Source: a bacterium
Lineage (GTDB): Bacteria; Vulcanimicrobiota; Xenobia; Xenobiales; Xenobiaceae
Assembly (NCBI GenBank): GCA_030535355.1
Contig: JAUNIO010000003.1
Coordinates: 52,782-112,551, forward strand
DNA length: 59,770 nt
Direction: 5' to 3'
Shown in pieces: positions 35,959 through 45,039 of this stretch. Both the position numbers and the translations under genes were made by a program. The notes under the pieces are model-generated. The model searched no databases and had not been told where the DNA came from. It was given only the letters and a program-made list of their open reading frames with translations. Numbering within the stretch: position 1 is the first letter of the stretch; each line of letters begins with the position of its first letter.

Positions 35959-37197
35959 ATGAGCGATTATTTTTATTACACAGAAACCAAACGCCTGCCC
36001 GGCTGCCAGGCGCGGCGCGGTATTATCCATACCCCGCACGGCGATATTCAGACTCCGGAATTTTTGCCTGTAGGCACATTAGCCACCGTAAAAGGCTTAA
36101 CCCCTAGCCAGCTGCGCGAATTAGGCGTACAGGGCTTGCTGTCCAATACCTATCATCTGTTTTTGCGCCCTGGCCCTGACGTGGTGCAAGAGCTGGGGGG
36201 CTTGCATAAATTTATGGGCTGGGAACGCCCTATTATGACCGATTCCGGTGGATTTCAGGCATTTTCTCTAGGCGCTGCCCGCAAAGACGGCGTAGGCAAA
36301 ATCGGAGGAGTTTTCCCCGAACAGGGACGCGTAGGGAGCAAAGAAAAAACCACCTACCGCTCCAATTCCAAACAGACTCTGGCCAAAATAGACGAAGACG
36401 GCGTAGAATTCCGCTCATTCCTAGATGGAACTAAACACCGCCTTAACCCGGAGATATCAATAGCCATTCAGGAAAAACTGGGGGCCGATATTATTCTGGC
36501 CTTTGACGAATGCACTTCTCCGCTAGCCTCCAAGAGTTATACAGCCCGCTCCCTGGAACGCACACACCGCTGGGCTGTGCGCAGCTTAAAAGCCCGCAGC
36601 AAAACCCCCCAAGCCCTGTATGGCATTATTCAGGGCGGCGAATGGCAGGATTTGCGCGAAAAGTCGGTAGATTTTATCAGCAAGCTTGATTTTCAAGGCT
36701 TCGCTATCGGCGGTTCCCTGGGGAAATCAAAAGCGGACATGCACAAAGTTCTGGACTGGTCGATTCCCGGTTTGCCCGCTGACCGGCCCCGCCATCTGCT
36801 GGGTATAGGCGAGATAGATGACCTCTTCGAAGGTGTTGAGCGCGGAGTGGATACGTTTGACTGCGTTATACCCACGCGTTTCGCCCGCACTTCCAACGTC
36901 TTTGTGCCGCCGGGCACTCCCGGAGCCAACAAACGCTGCACTTTAGTGCTGCGCAACGCGGAATACACCCGCGACCCTCTGCCCATCGATTCTCAATGCA
37001 CCTGTTATTGCTGCCAGAATTTCTCCCGCGCTTATCTGCACCATCTTTACAAAGGTGAAGAAATACTGGGCGCTATACTGTGCACCATTCACAATATTCA
37101 TTTCATGATGGCGCTCATGCGCGATATTCGCTCCGCCATGGACAGCAATACCTTCCCTCTGCTGAAGAAACGCTGGCTATCCCCCCAGTCCCAATAA
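35959..37197 (+). CDS. tgt: tRNA-guanine transglycosylase, probably queuine-type
   Basis: TGT swaps G34 for a 7-deazaguanine in GUN-anticodon tRNAs. Catalytic residues are visible: D95 in MTDSGGFQ, D183 in AFDEC and the nucleophile D301 in DTFDCVIPTR. The zinc site CTCYCC (C347, C349, C352) plus His is complete. The substrate loop reads GGSLG (251-255). Glycine stands where preQ1-using bacterial enzymes have the Val of GGLAVG, as in eukaryotic and chlamydial queuine enzymes. An extra segment of about 35 residues (105-140) follows the first motif. With the upstream salvage glycosylase and no queC/D/E/F or queA nearby, queuine use is likely. Confidence 0.93.
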   Translation: MSDYFYYTETKRLPGCQARRGIIHTPHGDIQTPEFLPVGTLATVKGLTPSQLRELGVQGLLSNTYHLFLRPGPDVVQELGGLHKFMGWERPIMTDSGGFQAFSLGAARKDGVGKIGGVFPEQGRVGSKEKTTYRSNSKQTLAKIDEDGVEFRSFLDGTKHRLNPEISIAIQEKLGADIILAFDECTSPLASKSYTARSLERTHRWAVRSLKARSKTPQALYGIIQGGEWQDLREKSVDFISKLDFQGFAIGGSLGKSKADMHKVLDWSIPGLPADRPRHLLGIGEIDDLFEGVERGVDTFDCVIPTRFARTSNVFVPPGTPGANKRCTLVLRNAEYTRDPLPIDSQCTCYCCQNFSRAYLHHLYKGEEILGAILCTIHNIHFMMALMRDIRSAMDSNTFPLLKKRWLSPQSQ

Positions 37198-37203
37198 CCG
37201 CCA

Positions 37204-37390
37204 CAATGTCAACTCATATACAATTATTGTCACATTCATGCCTGCGTGCAAGCAGGCAAATTATAAATTAGACCTTGATTCCCCAACAGTCTTGGGCATC
37301 CCCCTCTGTCGCAGCCGCGGCTTCTCCCCTCCCATCCTTTAGGGGGAGTCAGATAGTTCGCAGGTTAGCTAATCGCTAACTAAACGGCAT
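37204..37390 (+). mobile_element. Family A repeat, copy lacking the left end
   Basis: It starts AATGTCAACTCATATACAAT, within the normal left interior, and continues through the conserved hairpins to GCTAATCGCTAACTAAACGG. It begins 6 bp after the tgt stop and ends 34 bp before the glycosyltransferase start. Confidence 0.88.
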
Positions 37391-37423
37391 AATAACCGAC
37401 AGATTGTCTGGAGCACTTACGCA

Positions 37424-38347
37424 ATGAGTACATATTTACCAGATATATACGATATTACCGTACAAATCTGCTCGCATAACCGCTGCCAGGTCCTGCAAAA
37501 AGTTTTGGAATCTCTGTTCGATCAGACCATCGGCACTGACCGTTTCGAACTTGTCTTAGTTGACGATGGCAGCACTGACGGCACCAAAGAGATGATTCAG
37601 CGCTTACAGGCACCCTATCATATCACCTACTGCAAGCATGAGCGCAATATGGGCTTAGCCACAGCCCGCAACACCGGCTTGCGCGCTGCACAGGGACGCG
37701 TAATTCTGATTATCGACGACGACGTCATCGCCGATCCCCACATGTTGGAAGAACACTGGAAAGTGCATCAGCAGTACGACAAATGCGTATGCAATGGATG
37801 GGTTAATCACGTAACTAAACCAGAGCGCCCTGCCCAGCCCCAGTTCACCATGGCCGACATCTCCACGTCGTTCTTTTGGACCTCCAACGTTTCCGTTAAA
37901 CGCCGCGACCTTTTCGCTGCGGGTCTCTTCGACGAGAGCTTCAAAGAGTATGGCTGGGAAGACCAAGAAATGGGTCTGCGCCTCATGGCTATAGGAGTAA
38001 GCAAACACAATAATTTTAAAGCTGTGGGCTTCCACGTCAAGGGCAACCCCAAACGGCGCGATCTAGAGCGCATCTGCCGCCAGGCGGAAGCAAAAGGGCG
38101 CACGGCAGTGCAATACATACGCAAGCATGATCGCCTGCGCACCCGTTTGGCCACCGCCATATATCTGCCCCGCTTAGCGGTCTATAAATTTACCCGCTGG
38201 GGCAATTGGATGGAAAACTTGTGCCTAAACCGCCTCAGCCGCCCCGCCTTAAGCCCAGACGACGAACTGACAGGATTTGACGCCTGGTGCGTGCGCCAAA
38301 TGGCTTCGTTGCGTTATTTCGCTGAGATAGAAAGAATGTATAACTAG
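37424..38347 (+). CDS. Family 2 glycosyltransferase
   Basis: The GT-A fold shows ITVQICSHNR, the nucleotide-sugar motif LVLVDDGSTDGTKEMI (about 45-60), ARNTGLRAAQGRVILIIDDDV with the DDD metal site, and the acceptor-side motif YGWEDQEMGLRL (ED) near residue 178. It is cytosolic or membrane-associated. The sugar and acceptor are unknown. The GT39-like gene follows after 4 bp, suggesting a shared glycan pathway. Confidence 0.9.
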   Translation: MSTYLPDIYDITVQICSHNRCQVLQKVLESLFDQTIGTDRFELVLVDDGSTDGTKEMIQRLQAPYHITYCKHERNMGLATARNTGLRAAQGRVILIIDDDVIADPHMLEEHWKVHQQYDKCVCNGWVNHVTKPERPAQPQFTMADISTSFFWTSNVSVKRRDLFAAGLFDESFKEYGWEDQEMGLRLMAIGVSKHNNFKAVGFHVKGNPKRRDLERICRQAEAKGRTAVQYIRKHDRLRTRLATAIYLPRLAVYKFTRWGNWMENLCLNRLSRPALSPDDELTGFDAWCVRQMASLRYFAEIERMYN

Positions 38348-38351
38348 AACC

Positions 38352-39911
38352 ATGTCAGGCAAAAAAAGCCCTGCCCCAGCAATTTCCAAAAATAAAGCTG
38401 ATAAACCGGAAGATATTTGGCAGATTTATTTCGTGCAGTTAATTCTGCTGACCACTATACTGCGCTTGCTGTTCGCCGCTTTAGCTGAATTAAAATACGA
38501 AGAAGCCTATTATTGGTGTTACGGAGCTCATTTAAATTTATCCTATTTTGATCACCCGCCCCTAACAGGCTGGCTCATTTACCTATTTACCTACTTTGGC
38601 GGACAGTCAGAACTGATGGTGCGCCTGCCTGCAATTATTTTATTTACAGGCTTGCTGGGAATCATTTTCAAGCTGACCTCTCAAATGTTCAGTTCCAAAA
38701 CAGCCTTTATAACCTGCGCCATCATGAGCTGCCTGCCCGCCTTTGCCTGGTATTCCATGATGATGCTTCCCGATGCGCCGCTGCTGTTTTTCTGGACAGT
38801 TGGCCTCATGTACGGCTATAAGATCATTAAAGAGGAAAACACTTATGCTTGGTGGGCGGTCGGCATAGCCACCGGCTTGGGAATGCTCTCCAAATATCCA
38901 GCTCTATTGATCCCCCTGGCCCCTATTCTCTATATAGTTTTCGCCAAACGCTGGAAATTGCTGCAAAATATACATTTTGCTGGCTCTCTCCTCGCGGCCG
39001 CCGTTATATTCAGCCCAGTATTGTACTGGAACGCTCAGCACGAGTGGTGCTCTTTTATATTCCAGGGCATTTCCCGCTTTCACGATGCCAAAACCACAGA
39101 TTTTGCCAACCGCTTCGGCGGCACTTGGCTCAATCAGCTGCTCATCTTGTCTCCTGGAGGGTTCATCCTCATTATTTGGGCGCTGGTTAAAGCCTGGCAG
39201 CGCCGTGCGGAAACCGCTGTGCGCTATCTCCTCTGTTCAGCCCTTCCCTTCCTGGGACTGATCGCGCTCGTTTCCTGTCTGAGGTTAGTGCAGATGAATT
39301 GGGCTTTGCCCGGCTATCTGGCTGCCGCTATTATCGCCGGAGCAGAGCTGGAACGCTGTCAGATGTGGGCAAAGCGCAAATGGCTGGCTGTTTTAATTTT
39401 TACGCCTGCCATTCTGATCAGCCTTCTGCCTTTAGCGGGCACGTTATTTCCCCTCGGGGCCCTCAACCGCGCCAACGATTTCCGGGGCTGGAAAGAAGTC
39501 GCCAAGGCGATAGCCCAAGACGTAGGGCGCATGCCCAATCCCAATGCCGTTTTTATAGCCGGTACCGGTTACCAAATAAGCGCGGAACTGGCTTATTACA
39601 TGCAGCAGCCAGAGCTTGTTTATTCTTCCAATCTCTGGGGATTAGACAAAGACGCCAAAGGCTTTGCTTATTGGAGCGATCCCCGTAATCTTATAGGCTG
39701 CGATGCCATCATCGTAACCTACGACGAGCTGCGTTCAGACGGCCAATGGCATCAGCGCGGAGATTTCGAAGAAGAACCCTGCCGCCGCCACTTCGAAAGC
39801 CTGGTTAAAAGCGAAAACTTTACCGTCTATTACGGAGGGAAGCCTTTGCGGCGTTATAGAATTTATCTGGCCCACAATTATAAGGGCTTACAAAATACAC
39901 AATCGGAGTGA
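38352..39911 (+). CDS. GT39/ArnT-like membrane glycosyltransferase
   Basis: About 10-12 membrane segments are predicted. The first loop has the family acidic motif YEEAYYWCYGAHLNLSYFDHPPLTGW, with the E-A-Y-Y-W and D-H-P-P blocks of PMT_2/ArnT enzymes. These transfer sugars from polyprenyl phosphates to lipid A, proteins or other acceptors on the outer face of the inner membrane. The C-terminal 130 residues are soluble. It is in an operon with the GT2 gene (4 bp) and the small secreted protein (6 bp). Confidence 0.87.
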   Translation: MSGKKSPAPAISKNKADKPEDIWQIYFVQLILLTTILRLLFAALAELKYEEAYYWCYGAHLNLSYFDHPPLTGWLIYLFTYFGGQSELMVRLPAIILFTGLLGIIFKLTSQMFSSKTAFITCAIMSCLPAFAWYSMMMLPDAPLLFFWTVGLMYGYKIIKEENTYAWWAVGIATGLGMLSKYPALLIPLAPILYIVFAKRWKLLQNIHFAGSLLAAAVIFSPVLYWNAQHEWCSFIFQGISRFHDAKTTDFANRFGGTWLNQLLILSPGGFILIIWALVKAWQRRAETAVRYLLCSALPFLGLIALVSCLRLVQMNWALPGYLAAAIIAGAELERCQMWAKRKWLAVLIFTPAILISLLPLAGTLFPLGALNRANDFRGWKEVAKAIAQDVGRMPNPNAVFIAGTGYQISAELAYYMQQPELVYSSNLWGLDKDAKGFAYWSDPRNLIGCDAIIVTYDELRSDGQWHQRGDFEEEPCRRHFESLVKSENFTVYYGGKPLRRYRIYLAHNYKGLQNTQSE

Positions 39912-39917
39912 TTTACC

Positions 39918-40352
39918 ATGCGCAAACATATTACTTTAGCTGTTATCGCGGCTCTGCTAATCGGCTTATGGGCCAGCACCTGCTGGGCCGATGACAGCGC
40001 TCCTAAAAAAGAAAAAAAGAAACATCCCTTAGCCGTACTGCACGCCGGCCTAGAAAAACAATACGGCGACGGTCTGAACAACGTAAAATTCAAATGCACC
40101 ATCTGGCTGCGCAACGTCAGCGCTAACGACGTAGATAGCGTCAAATGCAAACTCGTTGTACGCGACGGCGCTAAAAAGTTTTACGAAAAAGAAAAAGAAC
40201 TCGATCCTATCAAAGCCGGTAAACGGGTATTTGTTAATTACAAATGGGAAGATATCCAAGATTTTAAGGTAACGCCGGAAATATGGATCACCTATAAGAA
40301 CGATGAAGGCAAAGAAGTAGAGTTTCAGGCCTACGCCCCTACTTGGGAATAG
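39918..40352 (+). CDS. Small secreted protein, function unknown
   Basis: A signal peptide (1-24, TCWA-DD) is followed by a Lys-rich stretch and about 100 residues with alternating strands (FKCTIWLRNVSANDVDSVKC, VFVNYKW, PEIWITYKN), likely a small beta-sandwich. It is the third gene of the GT2-GT39 operon. Its stop is one base from the stop of convergent comF. Confidence 0.7.
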   Translation: MRKHITLAVIAALLIGLWASTCWADDSAPKKEKKKHPLAVLHAGLEKQYGDGLNNVKFKCTIWLRNVSANDVDSVKCKLVVRDGAKKFYEKEKELDPIKAGKRVFVNYKWEDIQDFKVTPEIWITYKNDEGKEVEFQAYAPTWE

Positions 40353-40353
40353 C

Positions 40354-41001
40354 TCACCTCCGCGAAGCTACAACTGCTACATCTACCTTAAGCGCCCCGG
40401 CGCTGTATAGCGCCAGGGCCGCTTCCCGGGCCGAAGCCCCAGTAGTCAAAACGTCATCGACCAGCAGTATGGAAAGGCCATTGGCCTCTGTGGCGCGGTA
40501 AGCGCCTTTAACGTTGGCAAAACGCCCCGCCCTGGTTAAAGTTTTCTGCTCAGCCAAATCGCGGGTGAGACGCAGAATATCAGGCCTGTATATAAAATAT
40601 TTTTGCCTACGCGCCAAAGCCTTAGCCAACAGATAAGGGCCATGAAATCCCCGCTGACGCCAGCGCCGCGGCGAAGGCGGCATCGGCACGACGGCCACGG
40701 GAAATTCTTCGCCTAAATGTTTAGGCAAAGCCTGGAGCAGCAAGTCTGCCAAAGCATACGCCAAATAAGTATAGCCATTCAGCTTCATTTGCAATAAGGC
40801 ATGGCGCAGTTCCCGTGCATATTCTCCCACTGCAAAAACATCTATTCCCTCGCCCAGATGCCGCGACTGAGGAACAAGCTTCTGACAGCAGCTGCCACAT
40901 AGGCCGTAACCGTCTCGGCCGCAGCCCGGACAGTTGGGAGGATAAAACAAATCCAGAATTAGCTCTGGCCAAGGACGGCTAGTTTTTGGGGACTTACTCA
41001 T
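40354..41001 (-). CDS. comF: ComF-family phosphoribosyltransferase-like protein
   Basis: The N-terminal CPGCGRDGYGLCGSC zinc finger and C-terminal PRPP motif ILLVDDVLTTGAS with RGFHGPYLLAKALA are the ComF signature. ComF proteins assist DNA uptake in naturally competent bacteria, but they also occur where competence is unproven. At 215 residues it is of normal length. It overlaps the GT26 gene by 8 bp, so the two are coupled. Confidence 0.9.
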   Translation of the reverse strand: MSKSPKTSRPWPELILDLFYPPNCPGCGRDGYGLCGSCCQKLVPQSRHLGEGIDVFAVGEYARELRHALLQMKLNGYTYLAYALADLLLQALPKHLGEEFPVAVVPMPPSPRRWRQRGFHGPYLLAKALARRQKYFIYRPDILRLTRDLAEQKTLTRAGRFANVKGAYRATEANGLSILLVDDVLTTGASAREAALALYSAGALKVDVAVVASRR

Positions 41002-41734
41002 TCCAGGGCTTAACCGCCTGCGATCCCGCTCGCATCACCCTCAGCATAAACTTAGGGATAGCCAATATTCTGCCAAAACGCGAAGGCTCACAGAGGAAAC
41101 GATACAGCCATTCTAAATGAAGCTGAATCATCCAGCGAGGTGCGCGTTTTTTAGCTCCAGACAGCACATCAAAACTGCCTCCGACCCCAATGCCCACGCG
41201 AATACCGGCAGCAGCTCCATGCTGACGCACCCAGCGCTCCTGCGCCGGAGATCCTAACCCCACATACAGAACTTTAGCCTGGGAAGCCGCAATTTTTTCG
41301 ACAATCGGCTGCGGGTCTTGAAAATATCCGTCGTTAACCCCGGCCAGGGGCAGATTATCTATCTGCTTTTGCAGATTTTCTCCCGCCTTTTCGGCAATTC
41401 CCGGAGCTGCGCCCAACAAAAAAAGCGGGGCCTGGAGCCGTCCTAATCTTTGCGCAAAGCGCACTATCAATTCCACTCCGGCCACGCGCTCAGGAAATTT
41501 TATACCGCACTGACGGCCCGCCCAAAGAATGCCTGCGCCATCGGGAACGACTAAATCCGCGCCATTGACTAAAGCCTTAAATTCCTCATTTTCCTGAGCG
41601 CGCATCACCATTTCTGGCCCCACGGTCACCACCAAATGAGGGCGTTCCTCGCTGAGAAAACCTTCTAGGATTTGCAAGGCTTCTTCCATGGTTAAACTGC
41701 TGCATTTCACACCCAGTACGCTGTAAGTCTCCAT
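40994..41734 (-). CDS. WecB/TagA/CpsF-family glycosyltransferase (GT26)
   Basis: The family blocks are seen: SLTMEEALQILEGFL, VVTVGPEMVMRAQEN, ADLVVPDGAGILWAGR and LYVGLGSPAQERWV. Members transfer ManNAc or similar sugars onto lipid-linked GlcNAc for surface polymers. It lacks an export signal and acts at the inner face of the membrane. Length (246) is normal. It lies 19 bp downstream of surE and overlaps comF. Confidence 0.93.
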   Translation of the reverse strand: METYSVLGVKCSSLTMEEALQILEGFLSEERPHLVVTVGPEMVMRAQENEEFKALVNGADLVVPDGAGILWAGRQCGIKFPERVAGVELIVRFAQRLGRLQAPLFLLGAAPGIAEKAGENLQKQIDNLPLAGVNDGYFQDPQPIVEKIAASQAKVLYVGLGSPAQERWVRQHGAAAGIRVGIGVGGSFDVLSGAKKRAPRWMIQLHLEWLYRFLCEPSRFGRILAIPKFMLRVMRAGSQAVKPWNE

Positions 41735-41753
41735 GTTTTTGCCAGCTCCGCGC

Positions 41754-42545
41754 CTAAAAATCGTCCAATAAATCTGCGCTCAAAGTGCTCCGCCAGCGCT
41801 GCAAAGTCTGATAATTGGTGCAGTCCACCTGAATAGGAGTAAGCGAAGCATAACCGCTGTCCAAAGCCGCAAAATCGCTGCCTTCATCTAAATGGCCGCC
41901 GGGCTGATCACCGCTCAGCCAGTAGTAGTCGCGCTCCCAGGGGTCGCGGCGTTTCACTACATACTGATTGTAAATTGTCAGACCCTGATGGGTAAACTTG
42001 ACGCCTTTGATATCTTGCAAGGGCAAGTCAGGAACGTTGAGATTATACAACGTCTGCGGCGGAGCGGGCAAGGCCTCAGGGTTAGCCACTATTTTATCGG
42101 CTAAGCGATGAGCCAGACGGGCAGCAGCCGCAAAATGCACAGGGTGACGGTTGTTTAGGGAAACCGCTACCGCCTTATGGCCATGAATAGACCCCTCCAT
42201 AGCGGCAGCTACCGTACCGGAGTACATTACATCGTAGCCCATATTGGCTCCGCTGTTGACACCGGACAGGATAATATCCGGGGGATTGTCTTTCCAAAGA
42301 TGAAATAAAGCCAAGAACACGCAATCTACAGGCGTCCCGTTTATCGAATATTCCTCAATTCCGGGAAATCCGCCTGCGTAAGGAGCAAGGCGTATAGGGC
42401 TGAGAAAAGTACAGGCATGGCTCACCGCACTGCGCTGAGTGTCGGGAGCGACGACCAGCACCTCATGGCCAGTGCGGAACTCTTCGACCAAAGCGCGCAG
42501 TCCGGGCGCGCTGATTCCGTCATCATTAGTTAGCAAAATGCGCAT
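41754..42545 (-). CDS. surE: 5'/3'-nucleotidase SurE
   Basis: SurE dephosphorylates nucleoside monophosphates and helps stationary-phase survival. The start MRILLTNDDGISAPG carries the metal Asp pair; SAVSHACTF, YSINGTPVDCV and LSGVNSGANMGYDVMYSGTV complete the site. At 263 residues it has the usual length. It is upstream of the GT26 and comF genes. Confidence 0.96.
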   Translation of the reverse strand: MRILLTNDDGISAPGLRALVEEFRTGHEVLVVAPDTQRSAVSHACTFLSPIRLAPYAGGFPGIEEYSINGTPVDCVFLALFHLWKDNPPDIILSGVNSGANMGYDVMYSGTVAAAMEGSIHGHKAVAVSLNNRHPVHFAAAARLAHRLADKIVANPEALPAPPQTLYNLNVPDLPLQDIKGVKFTHQGLTIYNQYVVKRRDPWERDYYWLSGDQPGGHLDEGSDFAALDSGYASLTPIQVDCTNYQTLQRWRSTLSADLLDDF

Positions 42546-42599
42546 AAACTCTCAGCCCCTCTGTTATCCAATAAGTAACCGTGACCCCCGCGATTCAGC

Positions 42600-42983
42600 T
42601 TAATCGTCTTCGTCCTTCTTTTCGCGGTGTTCGCTAAGACGGGTATCGCGCGGCCGCACTACGGCATAGATGGACCAGCTTACTAAAGACAGAATCAGAC
42701 AGAGTATCCCCAGGAAAATTCCCATAACTTTGCCATCTGGCAAAGTGCCGAGCACATTGGAGAGCAGCGGCACTCCCTGCAGGCCGAAACGCACTCTGGG
42801 CATCAGATAACCAAGAACAAGAAATAGCACTATGCCGCCCAATAGGCGAGCAGGCGTATAGTAAATGGGCAAAAAATAATCGGGATTGATATTCAGGGCG
42901 ATGGACAGATAAATAAAAAAGATTATAAATAATAGCGTAGCCCACCAGGGGAATGTATAAGTGAACATTTGCAGATCGTGCAT
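42600..42983 (-). CDS. Small membrane protein, function unknown
   Basis: The 127 residues hold three hydrophobic segments (about 12-32, 46-62 and 88-110) and a charged C-terminal tail. No family is recognised. It is 54 bp upstream of surE and could head that operon. Confidence 0.65.
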   Translation of the reverse strand: MHDLQMFTYTFPWWATLLFIIFFIYLSIALNINPDYFLPIYYTPARLLGGIVLFLVLGYLMPRVRFGLQGVPLLSNVLGTLPDGKVMGIFLGILCLILSLVSWSIYAVVRPRDTRLSEHREKKDEDD

Positions 42984-43129
42984 GTTTCGATCAATCTCCT
43001 ATCAAAAGATATATAATTCAGTTAAAGCTGCGCTGTAACCGCGTTTTCGCGTTTTCATTATCATAATAATCAGATATAGTCAATTCGCTTCAAAGCAGGC
43101 TGTTCCTGGGATATGCCGAATTTTAACGC

Positions 43130-43840
43130 ATGAGTTATGCTATCTGCCATTTATGCCGAGCCAAAATCCCTTGCCCCAGCGCCGGCAATCTGCCTGAGCG
43201 CTGTCCCAAATGCCAAAGCAAAGTTCCTCGGGACGCCGAAATATACGGTTCAGACCCTTCCCAGCCGAACAACTGGCTCTGTCCTTCCTGTTTGGGCAAA
43301 ATATCGCCGCAGATGTTAGCCCAAAGCGAAGACTGCCCCATCTGCGGCGAAGCTATCAATCGCTATTTAGCAGCCGCTTTAGGAGAAAAAGAGGAAGAGA
43401 TTGTCCACAAGCCTCTGCTGCGCATGTTAGCCGGCGAATCCTCCAGCTCTATAGCTGCCAGCCTGCAGCAGCAAGGCATAAACGAGGAGCAAGTATGGCG
43501 CTGTTTAGATCGCCTTATCGCCGAGCTTCCTTTTGAGCGCCAGCGCCAAGAAAGCGCCGGCCATCCCGCTCAGCTCTCCGCGGCCTGCGATTCGTGCGGC
43601 ATTATTGGGGAATTGGCTCTCTACGACGCCGAGTGGTATCTGAACCCCGACGAACTAAAGCGTTACCGCTCAGGTTATGCCGGCTTTGACGGTCAGTTCG
43701 CTGACAGCAAGACCTATGCGCGCCAAGCAGTTTACTGCCTCTGCAAAAAATGCTATAAACGCTCCGGCAAAGACGATTTCGCTGACGGTTACCCCCGCAA
43801 GTTTGGCTACAAATTAAAACGCATCAAAAAACGCAAATAA
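43130..43840 (+). CDS. Multi-zinc-ribbon protein, function unknown
   Basis: CxxC pairs at 6/9, 25/28, 51/54 and 69/72 would form two zinc ribbons. A helical middle (about 80-145) follows, and further pairs CDSC and CKKC lie in the C-terminal half, which ends with a strongly basic tail (KLKRIKKRK). It is probably cytoplasmic and perhaps binds nucleic acid. The hydrolase gene starts one base after its stop codon. Confidence 0.7.
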   Translation: MSYAICHLCRAKIPCPSAGNLPERCPKCQSKVPRDAEIYGSDPSQPNNWLCPSCLGKISPQMLAQSEDCPICGEAINRYLAAALGEKEEEIVHKPLLRMLAGESSSSIAASLQQQGINEEQVWRCLDRLIAELPFERQRQESAGHPAQLSAACDSCGIIGELALYDAEWYLNPDELKRYRSGYAGFDGQFADSKTYARQAVYCLCKKCYKRSGKDDFADGYPRKFGYKLKRIKKRK

Positions 43841-43841
43841 C

Positions 43842-44747
43842 ATGTGCAAAAGACTTTTCTCCGCCATCTTATTTTTAGTGCTCGCCTGCTTATCTCAGCC
43901 CGCCCAGACTGCCCCAGCCCTGCAGCGCCTGCCTATAGGCAGCAATGCTTCTGTCAGCGTGGAGCAGCTCGTTTACCCGTCGGGAAAGCTCAAAGTGAGA
44001 GGGCGTTTATACCTGCCTAAAAAGGGGCAGCGTCCCCTGCCTGCGGTAATATTCAGCCATGACGGCAACGACGGTATCAGCCAATCGCACCACCGCTCCT
44101 GCCTGCGCCTAGCCGCGAAAGGCTACGCGGTTATCGCCCCTTCCTACCGCGGCGAAGATGGTTCAGACGGTACAGTCGAAGTCGCCAAAGGCGAAGTCGA
44201 TGACGTGCTCAGCCTCTGGCCCTGCTTTAATGCGCTTCCAGAAATAGATAGGCAGCGCATTGTCTTAATGGGAGCCTCGCATGGTGCGCTAATCAGCTTG
44301 TTGGCGGCAGGACGCCAGCCGCAGATCAAGGGCTTGATCTTCGCTTACGGAGTAGCCGATATTTACAGCTGGTGGGAATATTTAAAAGCGCACAATATGA
44401 TAGGCAAAGATGCCCTCACCAAGCGCACCTACGGCCACGGCCCCCAGGACCGCCCGCAGTCCTTTGCGATTCGCTGCGGCCTGAACGCAGTGCCCAAAAT
44501 CAGCGCCCCCACTTTGATTTTACAGGGCGATCTAGATAAGATCACCCCACCTCAGCAAGCAGAAAAACTGCATGCTGCCTTGCAAAAAAACGGCAAACCA
44601 AGCAAGCTCTGCCGCTATCCCCATGCCTTGCACGGTTTTTTAGTATACGCGCCTTATCTGACCCACGACGTCACCGCCGAGGAAAAGGCCGAAGCTGAAG
44701 AAGCCTGGCAGGAAGTTTTCACATTTCTAGAGCAAACGCTTAATTAA
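43842..44747 (+). CDS. Exported alpha/beta hydrolase (dienelactone hydrolase / S9-like)
   Basis: The first 25 residues are a signal peptide; LVLAC near residue 16 could also be a lipobox. The catalytic triad is visible as Ser in MGASHGALIS, Asp in LQGDLDKITPP and His in HALHGF. The oxyanion segment VIFSHDGNDG precedes it. The substrate is unknown: peptide and ester hydrolases share this layout. It is coupled to the zinc-ribbon gene upstream. Confidence 0.85.
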   Translation: MCKRLFSAILFLVLACLSQPAQTAPALQRLPIGSNASVSVEQLVYPSGKLKVRGRLYLPKKGQRPLPAVIFSHDGNDGISQSHHRSCLRLAAKGYAVIAPSYRGEDGSDGTVEVAKGEVDDVLSLWPCFNALPEIDRQRIVLMGASHGALISLLAAGRQPQIKGLIFAYGVADIYSWWEYLKAHNMIGKDALTKRTYGHGPQDRPQSFAIRCGLNAVPKISAPTLILQGDLDKITPPQQAEKLHAALQKNGKPSKLCRYPHALHGFLVYAPYLTHDVTAEEKAEAEEAWQEVFTFLEQTLN

Positions 44748-44763
44748 ACGCTTTATAAAATCG

Positions 44764-44872
44764 GAACTGCCGCAAAGCCGAGGCAACACAACACAACTGT
44801 ATATTTATATAGCGCAATGCGGAAGACGATACAACCGATAACTTGTTAGCGACACACTAACTAAATGACACT
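44764..44872 (+). repeat. Family B repeat, right-half fragment
   Basis: GGAACTGCCGCAAAGCCGAG and then CACACTAACTAAATGACACT follow the right half of the element at 57296-57522. The terminal motif CTAACTAAATGACA is clear; the left half is missing. Confidence 0.6.
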
Positions 44873-44896
44873 GTGACTTAGCTCAATATAACTGTT

Positions 44897-44969
44897 TAAG
44901 ATTAAATAAGCGCCAAACTAAGATTAAATAAGCGCCAAACAGCCGTTTGGCAGCCGTTTGGCGCTTATT
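44897..44969. terminator. Bidirectional terminator with adjoining 22-bp tandem repeat
   Basis: AATAAGCGCCAAAC (44927-44940) pairs perfectly with GTTTGGCGCTTATT (44956-44969), a 14-bp stem with a 15-nt loop. It lies between convergent genes (the hydrolase and the WYL regulator) and has moderate T-runs on the plus side. A 22-bp unit (44897-44918 and 44919-44940) is exactly duplicated in tandem, so the left arm exists twice and two alternative hairpins are possible. Confidence 0.75.
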
Positions 44970-45039
44970 CTTTATCCTCTTTATGCTGCTCTTTTATGAT
45001 ATTTATTCTATTATGTCCCTAGTGCATAATGTAAGGTTT

